Shown here in pieces: positions 24,820 to 34,726 of a DNA stretch of 64,000 nt. The DNA is taken from assembly GCF_039535785.1 (NCBI RefSeq), contig NZ_BAAAXV010000001.1, positions 992,001-1,056,000 of the forward strand, read 5' to 3'. The position numbers and the translations under genes were made by a program. A model generated the notes under the pieces. That model saw only the letters and a program-made list of their open reading frames with translations, had not been told where the DNA came from and did no database searches. Within the stretch, counting starts at the first letter, position 1. The number at the start of each line of letters is the position of its first letter. Source of the stretch: Nonomuraea helvata. Its GTDB lineage: Bacteria; Actinomycetota; Actinomycetes; Streptosporangiales; Streptosporangiaceae.

Positions 24820-26109
24820 TTGCGCAGAGCCGTGATCGCGTTCACGGCCTTTCTGGGTGGACTCATCTTCCTGCTGGCAGGACCCGCCCATGCGGGGACG
24901 GCCGACTGCCAGGGGCTGAAGGGGACACTCAAACTCCAAGGCCAGCCAGTGAACGGCGCCAAAATCGCCGTGACCACCGAGAGCGGACAACCCGTCAAGG
25001 AGGTCACAAGCAACGCACAGGGCACGTGGGACGTTCAGGTCGACAAGCCAGGTAAATACAAGGTCACCCTGGATGTCAGCAGCCTTCCGAAGAATGCCGA
25101 TGTGCGGGGCGGGAACAACGTCCGCACGCCGACCGTCTACGAGGGCAACTGCTCGACGGTCCTGTTCGCTCTCCAGCCCAAGGGCGCCCCCGGGCAGCAG
25201 CCGGCGGACACCGACGGGGAGATCACGTTCTGGGAGCAGGCCGCCCAGCTGACCTTCGAAGGGCTCAACCTCGGGTTGATCATCGCTCTGGCGGCGCTCG
25301 GCCTCTCGCTCATCTACGGCACGACCGGCCTGACCAACTTCGCCCACGGTGAGCTGGTCACGCTGGGCGCGATCCTCGCCTACGCGTTCAACGTGGGCTT
25401 CGGGCTGCATCTCATCCCCGCCGCGGTGATCGCCGTCGCGGTCGCCGGCGTACTGGGGTACCTGCAGGACCGCTTCTTCTGGGGCGTGCTGCGCAAGCGC
25501 GGCACCGGCACCATCGCCATGATGATCATCTCGATCGGCGTGGCGCTCCTGCTCCGCTACGTGTTCCTGATCTTCTTCGGCGGCCAGAACGAGGCCTACG
25601 CGCAGTACACCGCGCAGCCGGGCGTCGAGATCGGCCCCATCACGGCGGCCCCGAAGAACTTCGTCGCCATGGGCATCGAGCTCACGGTCCTCATCATCGT
25701 CGGCATCGCGCTGCTGCGCACCCGCACCGGCAAGGCGGCCCGCGCCGTGGCCGACAACCCCGCGCTCGCGGCCTCGTCCGGCATCAACGTCGACCGGGTC
25801 ATCCGGATCATCTGGGCATCGGGCGGCGCCATCGCCGCGCTGGCGGGCATCATGCTCGGCCTGTCGCAGAGCCTCAAGTACACGATGGGCCAGGACGTCC
25901 TGCTGCTCATCTTCGCCGGCGTGACGCTCGGCGGGCTCGGCACCGCGTTCGGCGCGCTGGTGGGCTCGCTCGTGGTCGGCCTGTTCGTCCAGGTCTCCAC
26001 CCTGTGGGTGCCGCCGGAGCTCAAGTCCGTCGGCGCGCTCGTCGTACTCATCATCGTGCTCCTCGTCCGGCCGCAGGGCATCCTCGGCCGCCGCGAGCGG
26101 ATCGGCTGA
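24820..26109 (+). CDS. livH: Branched-chain amino-acid-type ABC permease with exported Ig-like N-terminal domain
   Basis: The protein has 429 residues. The TTG at 24820 follows GAGGGAG, a better start than the GTG far upstream. A signal peptide (about 1-27, ending 'LLAGPAHAG') leads into a beta-sandwich carboxypeptidase-regulatory-like domain (about 30-125), with 'GTLKLQGQPVNGAKIAVTTE' and 'QGTWDVQVDKPGKYKVTLDV'. The LivH permease follows (about 145-429), with about eight membrane segments and 'IYGTTGLTNFAHGELVTLGA'. LivH proteins normally lack the extra domain. With LivM it forms the membrane channel for amino acids, urea or amides. A 6-bp hairpin (24779-24794) lies in the leader. Confidence 0.88.
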   Translation: MRRAVIAFTAFLGGLIFLLAGPAHAGTADCQGLKGTLKLQGQPVNGAKIAVTTESGQPVKEVTSNAQGTWDVQVDKPGKYKVTLDVSSLPKNADVRGGNNVRTPTVYEGNCSTVLFALQPKGAPGQQPADTDGEITFWEQAAQLTFEGLNLGLIIALAALGLSLIYGTTGLTNFAHGELVTLGAILAYAFNVGFGLHLIPAAVIAVAVAGVLGYLQDRFFWGVLRKRGTGTIAMMIISIGVALLLRYVFLIFFGGQNEAYAQYTAQPGVEIGPITAAPKNFVAMGIELTVLIIVGIALLRTRTGKAARAVADNPALAASSGINVDRVIRIIWASGGAIAALAGIMLGLSQSLKYTMGQDVLLLIFAGVTLGGLGTAFGALVGSLVVGLFVQVSTLWVPPELKSVGALVVLIIVLLVRPQGILGRRERIG

Positions 26110-26125
26110 TCGGGGGAGGATCAGA

Positions 26126-27124
26126 ATGGACTGGATCACGATCATCAGCACGACGCTCAAGGCCGCGGTCGGCGTCGAGACTGTGCTGTACGGAATCGCC
26201 GCCATCGGCGTCAACATCCACTTCGGCTACACGGGCCTGCTCAACTTCGGCCAGGCCGCCTTCATGGGCGTGGCCGGCTACGGCCTGGCGGTCACCGTCA
26301 CCGTCCTGGGCCTGCCGTTCTGGGTCGGCATCGCCGTCGGCCTGGTCGCCGCCGTGCTCCTGGCGATCCTGCTGGGCATACCGACCCTGCAGCTGCGCGC
26401 CGACTATCTCGCCATCGTCACCATCGCGGCCGCCGAGATCGTCCGGCTCATCTTCCGCTCGGTGGCGTTCAAGAACGTCTTCGGCGGCTCCGACGGCCAG
26501 CGCGGCTTCTCCGACGGCTTCTACGCGCTCAACCCCTTCTCCGAAGGGCAGTACGGCTTCAACCTCGGCCCGGTGCCGCTGTTCTTCAACAACCGGCAGC
26601 TGTGGGTCATCCTCGTCGGCTGGGTGCTCATCGCCCTGGCCTGCACCATGGTCTACCTGCTCATGAAGAGCCCCTGGGGCCGGGTGCTCAAGGCCATCCG
26701 CGAGGACGAGGACGCCGTGCGCAGCCTCGGCAAGAGCGTCTTCTCGTACAAGATGCAGTCGCTCATCCTGGGCGGCGTCATCGGCTCTCTCGGCGGCTTC
26801 CTCTACGGCCTGGCCTACGCCTCGGTGCAGCCCGACGTGTTCGGCACCGAGACCACGTTCTACATGTACACGATGGTCATCCTCGGCGGCGCCGCCCGCG
26901 TGCTGGGCCCCGTCATCGGATCGATGATCTTCTGGGGGCTGCTGGTCCTCATCTACGGCGTGCTCTCCGAGGCGGTCGGCGCGGGGTACATCACCTTCAT
27001 GGACACCAACCAGGTCGGCGCCCTGCGCTGGATCCTGGTCGGCCTCGGCTTGATCCTGTTGCTCATCTTCCGGCCACAGGGCATCTTCGGTGACAAGAGG
27101 GAGATAGCAATCGATGCACGCTGA
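26126..27124 (+). CDS. livM: Branched-chain amino-acid-type ABC permease, second subunit
   Basis: The protein has 332 residues and starts 16 nt after livH, preceded by GGGGAGGA. It has about nine hydrophobic segments and the LivM signature 'HFGYTGLLNFGQAAFMGVAG' (about 31-50) plus the cytoplasmic coupling loop 'GRVLKAIREDEDAVRSLGKS'. It pairs with LivH to form the translocation path. The 3' end overlaps livG by 11 nt, indicating coupled translation. Confidence 0.93.
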   Translation: MDWITIISTTLKAAVGVETVLYGIAAIGVNIHFGYTGLLNFGQAAFMGVAGYGLAVTVTVLGLPFWVGIAVGLVAAVLLAILLGIPTLQLRADYLAIVTIAAAEIVRLIFRSVAFKNVFGGSDGQRGFSDGFYALNPFSEGQYGFNLGPVPLFFNNRQLWVILVGWVLIALACTMVYLLMKSPWGRVLKAIREDEDAVRSLGKSVFSYKMQSLILGGVIGSLGGFLYGLAYASVQPDVFGTETTFYMYTMVILGGAARVLGPVIGSMIFWGLLVLIYGVLSEAVGAGYITFMDTNQVGALRWILVGLGLILLLIFRPQGIFGDKREIAIDAR

Positions 27125-28060
27125 AACCCACGCTCAGGCAGGAACCTCCGAGCGCAAGGCCGCTGCCCTGGCGGCGTTCAAGGACCTGGCGCGCGATCCC
27201 GGCGTGCCCAAGCCCGACCCCATCCTCGTGGTGGACAACGTGGTGCGCCGCTTCGGCGGCCTGACCGCCGTCGAGGTGGGCCACGTCGAGGTCCAGCGGG
27301 GCTCCATCACCGCGCTGATCGGCCCCAACGGCGCCGGCAAGACCACGTTCTTCAACCAGCTCACCGGGTTCGACACGGCCGACTCCGGCTCGTGGACGTT
27401 CAACGGGCGGGCCATGAACGGCGTGCCCGCGCACAAGGTCGCCCGCAGCGGCATGGTGCGCACGTTCCAGCTCACCAAGGCGCTGTCCAAGCTGACGGTC
27501 ATGGAGAACATGCGCCTGGGCGCCCAGCAGCAGAAGGGCGAGAACTTCTTCCGCGCGCTGGTGCCGAGCTTGTGGCGCGGCCAGGAGGACGAGATCACCG
27601 AGCGGGCCGAGGACCTGCTCACCCGCTTCAAGCTCGACGCCAAGCGCGACGACTTCGCCGGGTCGCTCTCCGGCGGCCAGCGCAAGCTGCTGGAGATGGC
27701 CCGCGCGCTCATGGTCCAGCCCGAGCTGGTCATGCTCGACGAGCCCATGGCCGGCGTCAACCCGGCGCTGACGCAGTCGCTGCTCGGCCACGTCAAGGAC
27801 CTGCGCGAGCAGGGCATGACGGTGCTGTTCGTCGAGCACGACATGGACATGGTCCGCGACATCAGCGACTGGGTGATCGTCATGGCCCAGGGCGCCGTCA
27901 TCGCGGAGGGCCCGCCCGGGACGATCATGTCCGACGAGCGCGTGATCGACGCCTACCTCGGCGCCCACCACGACGCGCCCCTGTCGGAGAGCGAACTGAC
28001 GGCCCAGCTCCACGAGGCGGAGGCGGCGCTGGAGGCCGAGATCGAAGAGGAGACGCAGAA

Positions 28061-28064
<4 letters not shown>
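27114..28064 (+). CDS. livG: Branched-chain amino-acid-type ABC ATPase
   Basis: The protein has 316 residues. It has Walker A 'GPNGAGKTTFFNQLTGF', Q-loop 'RTFQLTKALSKLTVMENM', ABC signature 'LSGGQRKLLEMARALM', Walker B 'LVMLDEPMAGVNPAL' and switch His in 'VLFVEHDMDMV'. The N-terminal extension of about 35 residues and the acidic tail are longer than in E. coli LivG. It powers transport with LivF. It overlaps livM by 11 nt and livF by 4 nt (ATGA). Confidence 0.94.
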
Positions 28065-28852
<788 letters not shown>

Positions 28853-28864
28853 ATCCCGATCAAG

Positions 28865-28903
28865 ACGGCGGAGGGGCTGTTATCAGCCCCTCCGCCGTTC
28901 TTT
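28865..28903 (+). terminator. liv operon terminator
   Basis: A perfect 15-bp stem (28865-28879 with 28884-28898) with loop TTAT is followed by TCTTT. It ends right at the next start codon (28905). Confidence 0.92.
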
Positions 28904-28904
28904 A

Positions 28905-29315
28905 ATGAGCGCTGTGAAACGTTTTGCGACAGTCGCGCTCATGCTTCCCGTCCTGCTCGTCGGCTGCCAGGACAACGCCTCGTCCGCCTCCAAGTACAGC
29001 ACCGGCGGCGATCCCACCGACAGCCCGTGCGCCCGCGTGGTCTCCGCCATCGGGTACGCCAACCTCATGCTGAAGCCCAAGGGCCAGGAGGACCAGCAGT
29101 ACTTCGAGGACGCCGTGATCGGCCGCCTGGCCGAGCTGCGCGGGATCACCATGGAATTCGGCGACCGGCTGCCCGACTCGCTCAAGGGGGCCGTACAGAC
29201 GGTCAGGACCACGACCGCGGGGCTGGCCAGGAACGACGTGCCCCGCAAGCGGCAGGTGGCGCTGCTCAAGCAGTACCGCGTGGCCGCCGACGAGATCATG
29301 GCGGGATGCAGATAG
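28905..29315 (+). CDS. Putative lipoprotein of unknown function
   Basis: The protein has 136 residues from the ATG at 28905, with GTG at 28914 as alternative. A lipoprotein signal with lipobox 'LLVGC' (Cys near residue 21) predicts anchoring to the outer face of the membrane. The mature part is helical and has two further Cys (near residue 42 and at the end), which may form a disulfide. It lies between the liv operon and its binding protein, but no family is recognised. The start codon sits almost inside the liv terminator, so it probably needs its own promoter or depends on read-through. Confidence 0.7.
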   Translation: MSAVKRFATVALMLPVLLVGCQDNASSASKYSTGGDPTDSPCARVVSAIGYANLMLKPKGQEDQQYFEDAVIGRLAELRGITMEFGDRLPDSLKGAVQTVRTTTAGLARNDVPRKRQVALLKQYRVAADEIMAGCR

Positions 29316-29317
29316 CA

Positions 29318-29350
29318 AGAAGGGCCCGGCCGTGGCGGCCGGGCCCTTCT
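29318..29350. terminator. Bidirectional terminator
   Basis: A perfect 15-bp stem (29318-29332 with 29336-29350) with a 3-nt loop lies between two convergent genes and is A/T-ended on both sides. Confidence 0.88.
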
Positions 29351-29366
29351 ACGTGAGGCGGCGGTA

Positions 29367-30665
29367 CTAGCCGGCGATGTTGCCGGTGCGGTACTCCAGC
29401 GCCTTGGTGGCGTACTTGTTGTTCGCGCCGTACTGGTAGATGCCGATGGTGGCGACGGCCGGGTCACCGGCCTCGTTGAACTCGACCGGGCCGCTGACGC
29501 CCTCGTAGTCGATGTCCTTGCCGGCCTTCAGCAGGTCCACGCACTCCTTGAAGCTCTTGCACTTCTCGCCGCCCTTGCTCACCTCGGCCAGCTTGGCCGC
29601 GATGTCCACGCCGGCGTCGCTCTTGGCGGCCTCGGCGGCCAGCGCGAGCAGGTTGGCCGCGTCGTACGACTCGGGGGCGTAGCTGAAGTCCTGCAGCTTG
29701 GGGTCGATCTCCTTCAGCTTGCTCTGGAACTCCTCGGGAGCCGCGGCGCCGGGGATCGTGCCCTTCACGCCGTCGAGCGTGCCCTTGGGCATCTTCACGT
29801 AGTTCGTGTTGGACGTGTTGCCGTCCACCATGTACCACTTGTGCTTGTCCGCGGGCAGGCCCTGCTTGACCAGCTCGGCGATGACCTTCGCCGTCTCCTC
29901 GAACCCGATCAGCACGATGCCCTTCGGGTTCTTCGCCTTGATCTTGGCCACGTCGGCGGAGAAGTCGGCCGCCTTCGGGTCGTAGTCGACGCGCTCGACG
30001 ACCTCGGCGCCACCGTCGGTGACGGTCTTCTGCACCTGGTCGGCCAGGCCGGTGCCGTACGAGTCCTGCATCGCGAGGATGCCGACCGTGTCGTTGCCGT
30101 CGGCGACCACGAGGTCGCCCAGCACACGGCCCTGCAGCTTGTCCGGCGGCGAGGTACGGAAGTACAGGCCCTTGTCGTTGATCGTGGTGAACTTGTCGGA
30201 GGTGTTGGCCGGCGAGAACTGGATCACGCCCGCACCCGTGATCTTGTCGATCACCGACTCCGACACCGACGACGACGCGGCGCCGATGATGGCGTCGGCC
30301 TTCTGCGCCAGCAGCTTGTCCACCGACTGCGAGGCGATGTTGGTGGTCGTGTCACCCGAGTCCGTGTCGTACTTGGTGACCGGCTTGCCCAGCACGCCAC
30401 CGGCCTCGTTGATCTCCTTGACGGCGAGGTTGACTCCCGCGATCTCGGGCGGGCCGAGGAAGGCCAGCGAACCCGTCTGCGGCAGCAGCGTGCCGAGGGT
30501 CAGCGTGCCGTCGCCCTTGGCCGCTGCGGGCGCCGACGAGGATGGCGCGGCAGACGTGGAAGTCTGCGTGGCGGTGTTGCCTCCGCCACCGCCGCAGGCT
30601 GTCAGGGCGAGGCTGGTGGCAGCCACGACAGCCAGCGCCCGACCCACGGGAGCAATGCGGACCAT
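29367..30665 (-). CDS. Branched-chain amino-acid-type ABC substrate-binding lipoprotein, copy 1
   Basis: The protein has 432 residues. The ATG at 30665 is preceded by an AGGAGACA site. The lipobox 'LALTAC' (Cys24) is followed by a Gly/Ser/Ala linker and a periplasmic-binding-protein type I fold: 'GTLLPQTGSLAFLGPPEIAG', 'VGILAMQDSYGTGLADQVQK' and 'ESYDAANLLALAA'. Such LivK-like proteins deliver amino acids, urea or amides to LivHMGF, which is 500 bp away with no binding protein of its own. It shares very similar DNA with copy 2, over 100 nt nearly unbroken around 30246-30361. Confidence 0.92.
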   Translation of the reverse strand: MVRIAPVGRALAVVAATSLALTACGGGGGNTATQTSTSAAPSSSAPAAAKGDGTLTLGTLLPQTGSLAFLGPPEIAGVNLAVKEINEAGGVLGKPVTKYDTDSGDTTTNIASQSVDKLLAQKADAIIGAASSSVSESVIDKITGAGVIQFSPANTSDKFTTINDKGLYFRTSPPDKLQGRVLGDLVVADGNDTVGILAMQDSYGTGLADQVQKTVTDGGAEVVERVDYDPKAADFSADVAKIKAKNPKGIVLIGFEETAKVIAELVKQGLPADKHKWYMVDGNTSNTNYVKMPKGTLDGVKGTIPGAAAPEEFQSKLKEIDPKLQDFSYAPESYDAANLLALAAEAAKSDAGVDIAAKLAEVSKGGEKCKSFKECVDLLKAGKDIDYEGVSGPVEFNEAGDPAVATIGIYQYGANNKYATKALEYRTGNIAG

Positions 30666-30855
30666 GAAGTGTCTCCTTCATTTCCAGAGGCCGGGATCCG
30701 CCAGCTGCGCCGAGCGTTCCCGAACGAATGCTGGAAACGTACAAAACCGCAGCGTGCTCCCGACAGATGCACTGAGGAACTGTCGGCACTTGGATGCGGA
30801 GTCGTAATCACTCCTCAACTTACGGACCTGCGCAAGGACGCTTAATCTGCACTGA

Positions 30856-31698
30856 GTGAAGCGCTTTACGGTTCTCCTCGTGACGGCGATGCTCCTCACC
30901 GGTTGCGGCTCCTCCGAGCCCTCTCCCCCGCCTTCCGCGAAGCCTCCCGGCGGCGTATCCGTCTCACTGGCGCAGTGGCGTTCGGACGAGCCCGTGCACG
31001 CGATCGAGGTGGCCGTCCGCAATACCACCGACACACCCGTCTATTTCGCCGATATCCAGCTTGTCACGCCCTCGTTCAGGACGCTCCCGCCGCAGCGGAT
31101 CGACAGCGCCATCAAGAAGACCGAGCGCACGGACCTGCGCATCACGTACGGCCCCGCCAACTGCACCCCCAAGGGCCTGCCCGAGGTGCGGCCCGCCACG
31201 GTCGTGGCGCATCTCAGCACCGGCTCGGAGCCGCCGCGCAAGGTGGTGTTCGACGTGCCGCATCCCGACCCGCTGCTGGCCAGGCTGCTGCGGGACGAGT
31301 GCTCCGAGTTCCTGATCAAGGAGGCGGCGGACATCGAGTTCGGCCCGGAGTGGAAGGAGTCGGGCAAGGCCATGCGGGGCGAACTGGTGGTCACCCGGCG
31401 CGGCCAGGGCGCTGTCACGCTGAACGACATGGGCGGGACCACCCACTTCATCGTCACGCCCGGCCACCGGCCCCTGGGCGTGCTGGCGGCCGGGCAGCAG
31501 CGGATGGAGGTGCCGATCGCGCTCGCCCCCGGCCGCTGCGACCCGCACGCGTTCGCCGAGGCCAAGAAGGCGTTCCTGTTCCCCGTGCGGGCCAGCATCG
31601 ACGGGGGCCAGGAACGCGTGGTCATCGTGGTGCCGCCCAAGCCGCTGCAGGACCGCCTCATCACGTACGCGCTGAGGACGTGCGGCTTGGGCCGATGA
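30856..31698 (+). CDS. Putative lipoprotein of unknown function
   Basis: The protein has 280 residues and starts with GTG at 30856. A lipobox 'LLTGC' (Cys17) and a Pro/Ser linker predict a surface lipoprotein. The mature protein looks beta-rich and two-domained: 'VSLAQWRSDEPVHAIEVAVR' opens the first half and 'GKAMRGELVVTRRGQGAVTL' the second. Paired Cys suggest disulfides. No family is recognised. It lies between, and opposite to, the two binding-protein genes. Confidence 0.7.
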   Translation: MKRFTVLLVTAMLLTGCGSSEPSPPPSAKPPGGVSVSLAQWRSDEPVHAIEVAVRNTTDTPVYFADIQLVTPSFRTLPPQRIDSAIKKTERTDLRITYGPANCTPKGLPEVRPATVVAHLSTGSEPPRKVVFDVPHPDPLLARLLRDECSEFLIKEAADIEFGPEWKESGKAMRGELVVTRRGQGAVTLNDMGGTTHFIVTPGHRPLGVLAAGQQRMEVPIALAPGRCDPHAFAEAKKAFLFPVRASIDGGQERVVIVVPPKPLQDRLITYALRTCGLGR

Positions 31699-31775
31699 GA
31701 AACCTGCTAAATGGACTGCCGCTGCGACACCCGCCAGGCACGATGCTGGGGCGGCAGACCGATGAGCAGGTTTCT
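31698..31775. terminator. Long interrupted hairpin between convergent genes
   Basis: 11 bp (31698-31708 with 31765-31775) are reinforced by an inner CTGCCGC/GCGGCAG pairing. The element starts at the last base of the lipoprotein stop and sits just before the end of copy 2, so it can serve both strands. Confidence 0.7.
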
Positions 31776-31788
31776 TGTCGGCAGGCCC

Positions 31789-33093
31789 CTAACCCTCGAT
31801 CTTGCCGGTGCGGTACTCCAGCGCCTTGCCGGGGTACTTGTTGTCGTCGCCGTACTGGTAGACGCCGATCGTCGCCACCGACGGGTCACCGGCGTCGTCG
31901 AACTCCACCGGGCCGCTGAGACCGTCGTAGTCGATGTCCTTGCCGGCCTTGAGCAGGTCGACGCACTCCTTGAAGCTCTTGCACTTCTCGCCGCCCTTGC
32001 TCACCTCGGGCAGCTTGGCCGCGATGGCCTGGCCGGTGTCGTCCTTGGCGGCCTCGGCGGCCAGCGCGATCAGGTTCGCCGCGTCGTACGACTCCGCGGC
32101 GTAGGTGTAGTCCTTGAGCTTGGGGTCGAGCTCCAGGAGCTTCTTCCTGAACTCGTCGGGCGCCTCGGCGCCGGGGATGGTCCCCTTGACGCCCTTGAGC
32201 GTGCCCTTGGGCATCTTCTGGTAGTTGGTGTTCGACATGTTGCCGTCCACCATGTACCACTTGTACTTGTCGGCCGTCAGGCCCTGCTTGACCAGCTCCG
32301 CCACGACCTTGGCGCCCTCCTCGAACCCGATCAGCACGATCGCCTTCGGGTTCTTCGCCTTGATCTTGGCCACGTCGGCGGAGAAGTCGGCCGCCTTCGG
32401 GTCGTAGTCCACGCGCTCCACGACGCTCGAGCCGGCGTCCTCGGCGGTCTTGGTGATCTGGTCTGCCAGACCGGAGCCGTACGAGTCCTGCATGGCCAGG
32501 ATGCCGACGGTGTCGTTGCCGTCGGCGGCGACCAGGTCACCCAGCACGCGGCCCTGCAACTTGTCCGGCGGCGCCGTGCGGAAGTACAGGCCCTTGTCGT
32601 TGATCGTGGTGAACTTGTCAGAGGTGTTGGCCGGCGAGAACTGCACCACGCCCGCACCCGTGATCTTGTCAATGATCGACTCCGACACCGACGACGACGC
32701 GGCGCCGATGATGGCGTCGGCCTTCTGCGCCAGCAGCTTGTCCACCGACTGCGAGGCGATGTTGGTCGTCGTGTCACCCGAGTCGGTGTGGACCTTGGTG
32801 ACCGGCTTGCCGAGCACGCCACCGGCCTCGTTGATCTCCTTGACGGCCTGGTCCACGCCGGCGAACTCGGGCGGGCCGAGGAAGGCCAGCGAACCCGTCT
32901 GCGGCAGCACCGTGCCGAGCGTCAGCGTGCCGTCACCCTTGGCCGCGGGAGCCGAGGAGGCCGCCGCGGACGGGGCCGCCGAGTCGGACTGCTTCGCGGC
33001 CGTGTCACCACCGCCTCCACCACAGGCCGTCAGAGCCAGGCTCGCCGCTGCGGCGACGGCCAGTGCGCGTCCTGCTGGAGCAATGCGGATCAT
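31789..33093 (-). CDS. Branched-chain amino-acid-type ABC substrate-binding lipoprotein, copy 2
   Basis: The protein has 434 residues. The ATG at 33093 follows GGGGGAGT. Its lipobox is again 'LALTAC', and the body is co-linear with copy 1, with differences mostly in the linker and the last third. 'GTVLPQTGSLAFLGPPEFAG' and 'ILAMQDSYGSGLADQITK' mark the fold. It is a tandem duplicate of copy 1 and probably serves the same LivHMGF transporter with altered ligand preference (inferred). Confidence 0.92.
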   Translation of the reverse strand: MIRIAPAGRALAVAAAASLALTACGGGGGDTAAKQSDSAAPSAAASSAPAAKGDGTLTLGTVLPQTGSLAFLGPPEFAGVDQAVKEINEAGGVLGKPVTKVHTDSGDTTTNIASQSVDKLLAQKADAIIGAASSSVSESIIDKITGAGVVQFSPANTSDKFTTINDKGLYFRTAPPDKLQGRVLGDLVAADGNDTVGILAMQDSYGSGLADQITKTAEDAGSSVVERVDYDPKAADFSADVAKIKAKNPKAIVLIGFEEGAKVVAELVKQGLTADKYKWYMVDGNMSNTNYQKMPKGTLKGVKGTIPGAEAPDEFRKKLLELDPKLKDYTYAAESYDAANLIALAAEAAKDDTGQAIAAKLPEVSKGGEKCKSFKECVDLLKAGKDIDYDGLSGPVEFDDAGDPSVATIGVYQYGDDNKYPGKALEYRTGKIEG

Positions 33094-33224
33094 AAAAGAG
33101 ACTCCCCCTATCTCAACGAAGGAACGATCACCTTCGCTGTGTTTTCCGAGCTCAGCATGCCTGTTCGGGAAGGGGGTGGGGAGTTCTTACGCCGCTTTTA
33201 TGCGGATTCGTAATGTCCCAAACA

Positions 33225-33750
33225 CGCCCGGCGTCCACCAGGTTCGCCGTGATGGCCACCCCCGAGTCGTCCCCGGCCACCTCGGCGGCCAGCGCCACCA
33301 GCGTCACGGCGTCGTACGACTCCGCCGCATACGTGAACTGCCTCGGTGACGCTCTTCTGCACCTGGTCGGCCAGGCCCGTGCCGTACGAGTCCTGCATCG
33401 CAGGATCCCCACGGTGTCATTTCCGTCGGACGCCAAGTCGCCGAGTCACCCGAGTCCGTGTCGACCTTGGAGACGGGCCTGCCCATGACCCCGCCCGCCT
33501 CGTCCGCCTCCCGCAGCGCCAGATCGACGCCCGCGAACATCGGCGGACCCAGATAAGCCAGCGAACCCGTCTGCGGCAGCACCGTGCCGCTGGCCAGCCT
33601 GCCGTCCCCTCTCCCCGCCGAAGCCGAGGAGGACGGTCCGGACCTCGCAGCCGTCGTGCTCGAACACGCCGCCAGCACCAGGCACCCCGCGGCGAGAAGG
33701 GCCGGCCCTCGGGAAGCCGTGCGAACCGGCGCGCAAATGGAGCGGATCAT
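33225..33750 (-). pseudogene. Decayed third copy of the ABC substrate-binding lipoprotein gene
   Basis: The ATG at 33750 opens a recognisable lipoprotein ('CLVLAACSS') and mature start 'GTVLPQTGSLAYLGPPMFAG' up to 'VDTDSGDS'. Then a large internal segment is missing and homology resumes in another frame at 'ASDGNDTVGIL'. A 1-nt loss shifts the frame again at 'MQDSYGTGLADQVQKSVTE', a second deletion follows, and homology returns at 'FTYAAESYDAVTLVALAAEV', ending near 'ITANLVDAG' without the last third. It is therefore a non-functional remnant with two internal deletions and a 3' truncation. Confidence 0.88.
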
Positions 33751-33902
33751 CGAAAGCGTCTCCGTTCGAGATGAGCGAACCTGCCGTCCACCCATCAGTT
33801 ACGCGCCGGAACACCTCCCACGAAAGCGCCCGAAGCCGGTTGGGTGCCCACTCGTGACCACACCACAACCCACCGGCCCGAACCACCTGATATTGGGCCT
33901 TA

Positions 33903-34487
33903 TCAGCTCCGCCCGGCCGCGTCGTCGATAACGATCTGAGCAACCTCACGCATGCTCAACCGCCGATCCATCGACGCCTTCTGAATCCACCGGAACGCCT
34001 GAGGCTCACTCCAACCGTGCTGCGTCATCAACAGCCCCTTGGCGCGCTCCACCAGCTTCCGCGTCTCCAGCCGCTCCGACAGGCTCGACACCTCGGCCGC
34101 CAGCGCCACCATCTCCTCGTGCCTGCTGACCGCCATCTCGATCGCCGGCACCAGATCCGCCTTCGTGAACGGCTTCACCAGATAGGCCATCGCCCCCGCG
34201 TCCCTGGCCCGCTCAACCAGGTCACGCTGGGAGAACGCGGTCAGAATCAGGCACGGGGCGATCCGCTCCGCCACGATCCGCTCAGCCGCCGAGATACCGT
34301 CGAGCACCGGCATCTTCACATCGAGGATGACGAGGTCGGGCTTATGCTCGGCGGCCAGCCGGATCGCCTGCTCACCGTCCCCGGCCTCGCCGACGACGAC
34401 GTAGCCGTCCTCCTGGAGCATCTCCTTGAGGTCGAGGCGGATCAGGGCCTCGTCTTCCGCGATCACTACTCGCCGCTGCGTACTCAC
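33903..34487 (-). CDS. pdtaR: ANTAR-domain response regulator (PdtaR-like)
   Basis: The protein has 194 residues and starts with GTG at 34487. The receiver domain (about 5-122) has the acidic pair 'VVIAEDEALI', the phosphorylatable Asp in 'DLVILDVKMPVLDG' and the Lys in 'AYLVKPFTKADL'. The C-terminal ANTAR RNA-binding domain (about 130-190) has 'LVERAKGLLMTQHGWSEPQA'. In Mycobacterium the orthologue PdtaR (Rv1626) pairs with the kinase PdtaS and acts by transcription antitermination. No kinase gene is adjacent. Position near polA and pyk matches other actinobacteria. Confidence 0.94.
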   Translation of the reverse strand: MSTQRRVVIAEDEALIRLDLKEMLQEDGYVVVGEAGDGEQAIRLAAEHKPDLVILDVKMPVLDGISAAERIVAERIAPCLILTAFSQRDLVERARDAGAMAYLVKPFTKADLVPAIEMAVSRHEEMVALAAEVSSLSERLETRKLVERAKGLLMTQHGWSEPQAFRWIQKASMDRRLSMREVAQIVIDDAAGRS

Positions 34488-34596
34488 GAGCAGAAGAGTA
34501 CCGATGTCCGGTACATTAGAGCCACGCTGGCGCCCTCTCGTTGATCGACTTCGGCAGTAGGGCGTGGCTTTTGTCCGGACAAATCCGGATAAATCC

Positions 34597-34679
34597 GCCG
34601 GAATGATGGAATGGCAGACATGGACGCCTCAAAAGCGTCTGCTCGAAAGGGCGTGCGGGTTCGAATCCCGCTTCCGGCA
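34597..34679 (+). tRNA. tRNA-Leu (anticodon CAA)
   Basis: A 7-bp acceptor stem (GCCGGAA with TTCCGGC), an anticodon stem GACGC/GCGTC with loop CTCAAAA (anticodon CAA), a long variable arm typical of tRNA-Leu, and T-arm GCGGG-TTCGAAT-CCCGC are all visible. The discriminator is A at 34679 and is followed by CCT, so CCA is not encoded. No intron is present. A hairpin with GCCACGC/GCGTGGC arms and a TTTT tail lies upstream at 34521-34573. Confidence 0.95.
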
Positions 34680-34726
34680 CCTGTAGCGCAGCAGAAACTG
34701 TCAGTGATGGTTGCCACACTGGTCTC

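Noticed and set aside
34597..34679. Intron or integration site in tRNA-Leu
   Set aside because: The tRNA is continuous, and no repeat of its 3' end or integrase gene was seen in the window.
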